This document shows, piece after piece, positions 63,796 through 64,000 of a stretch of DNA of 64,000 nt. Where the stretch lies: assembly GCA_024644535.1 (NCBI GenBank), contig JAHEKX010000008.1, positions 99,098 through 163,097 on the forward strand, read 5' to 3'. The position numbers and the translations under genes are program-made. Numbering within the stretch: position 1 is the stretch's first letter; the number at the start of each line of letters is the position of its first letter. The stretch comes from Gammaproteobacteria bacterium (GTDB lineage Bacteria > Pseudomonadota > Gammaproteobacteria > Pseudomonadales > Halieaceae). The notes below the pieces were generated by a model that was not told the DNA's origin, did no database searches, and worked only from the letters and a program-made list of their open reading frames with translations.

Positions 63796-64000
63796 ATGAC
63801 AACGAAAAGTCCCCCCACAACCCCTTACACAGAGTCAATTCGACTCAGCACCGCCCCCATGATGGAGTGGTCGGACCGTCATTGCCGTTACTTTTGGCGT
63901 TTAATTGCTCCGCAGGCCTTGTTGTACACCGAGATGGTGACCACCGGCGCCCTGCTATTTGGCGATAAAGACTATCATTTAGATTTCAATGATAGTGAAC
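63796..64000 (+). CDS. dusA: tRNA-dihydrouridine synthase A (5' part only)
   Basis: The first 68 residues of a flavin-dependent tRNA-dihydrouridine synthase. STAPMMEWSDRHCRYFWRLI and ALLYTEMVTTGALLFGD are the near-invariant N-terminus of DusA, which reduces U20/U20a in the tRNA D-loop. The gene runs off the window. ATG 63796 gives the normal N-terminus. It is divergent from the M28 peptidase gene over 139 bases. Confidence 0.93.
   Translation, partial: MTTKSPPTTPYTESIRLSTAPMMEWSDRHCRYFWRLIAPQALLYTEMVTTGALLFGDKDYHLDFNDSE

Overview
The window is about 64 kb of a Gammaproteobacterium chromosome, most likely an aerobic marine heterotroph of the Cellvibrionales/Halieaceae/Spongiibacteraceae type. 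This placement is an inference. It rests on the gammaproteobacterial gene order alaS-lysC-csrA-tRNA-Ser, a GH16 laminarinase with a TonB-dependent receptor, adjacent ppk and ppx, GreB, DusA, and a large set of exported amidohydrolases and peptidases. The density is that of core chromosome: genes are packed, there is no integrase, transposase or plasmid function, and most genes sit in short operons.

Layout, left to right. 1-4.2 kb (minus strand): a partial methyltransferase, a bactofilin, a penicillin-acylase-family lipoprotein and an OxyR-type regulator. 4.3-6.6 kb (plus): the alkyl hydroperoxide reductase pair ahpC-ahpF, divergent from oxyR, with a terminator-like hairpin between the two genes. 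6.6-19.3 kb: small-molecule metabolism (malonyl-CoA synthetase-like ligase, AbgB-like M20 hydrolase, class II aldolase-like protein, DUF1295 and DUF167 proteins, fused indolepyruvate ferredoxin oxidoreductase with a divergent Lrp regulator, nitronate monooxygenase with a short TetR regulator, AraC regulator, dienelactone hydrolase). 19.3-30.2 kb (minus): a beta-glucan utilisation locus made of a three-module laminarinase lipoprotein, a TonB-dependent receptor, and a module of two flavin-dependent tryptophan-halogenase-like proteins, a SapC protein and a cupin/JmjC-like protein. 30.4-34.7 kb: DUF4345 membrane protein, GST-like protein, VIT/CCC1 transporter and an exported D-aminoacylase-like amidohydrolase.

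34.8-41.4 kb (minus): an informational and housekeeping cluster (M23 peptidase, Trm112-like, HIT, AlaS, LysC, CsrA, tRNA-Ser). 41.5-53.2 kb: greB, gcvP, divergent ppk/ppx and an RND efflux adaptor-permease pair. 53.4-64 kb: a second D-aminoacylase-like paralogue, tRNA-Ala(GGC), gltX, a five-gene minus-strand group (M28 peptidase, Cho-type UV endonuclease, photolyase, two amidohydrolases), and the start of dusA.

The most unusual content is non-coding. Both tRNA genes are embedded in tandem, hairpin-rich repeat arrays. tRNA-Ala is followed by three 144-bp units bounded by an exact 16-bp direct repeat of the tRNA 3' end. tRNA-Ser is followed by 121-bp units bounded by a 15/17 match to its own 3' end, and is preceded by two 218-bp units each carrying a truncated tRNA-Ser broken exactly at the T-loop. 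The units share palindromes around ATCCGT and a hairpin joined to TCGAA(A/C)C, which suggests one family of small tRNA-targeted elements. Protein starts were chosen by ribosome binding site and family alignment; several differ from the longest reading frame, as noted in the entries.
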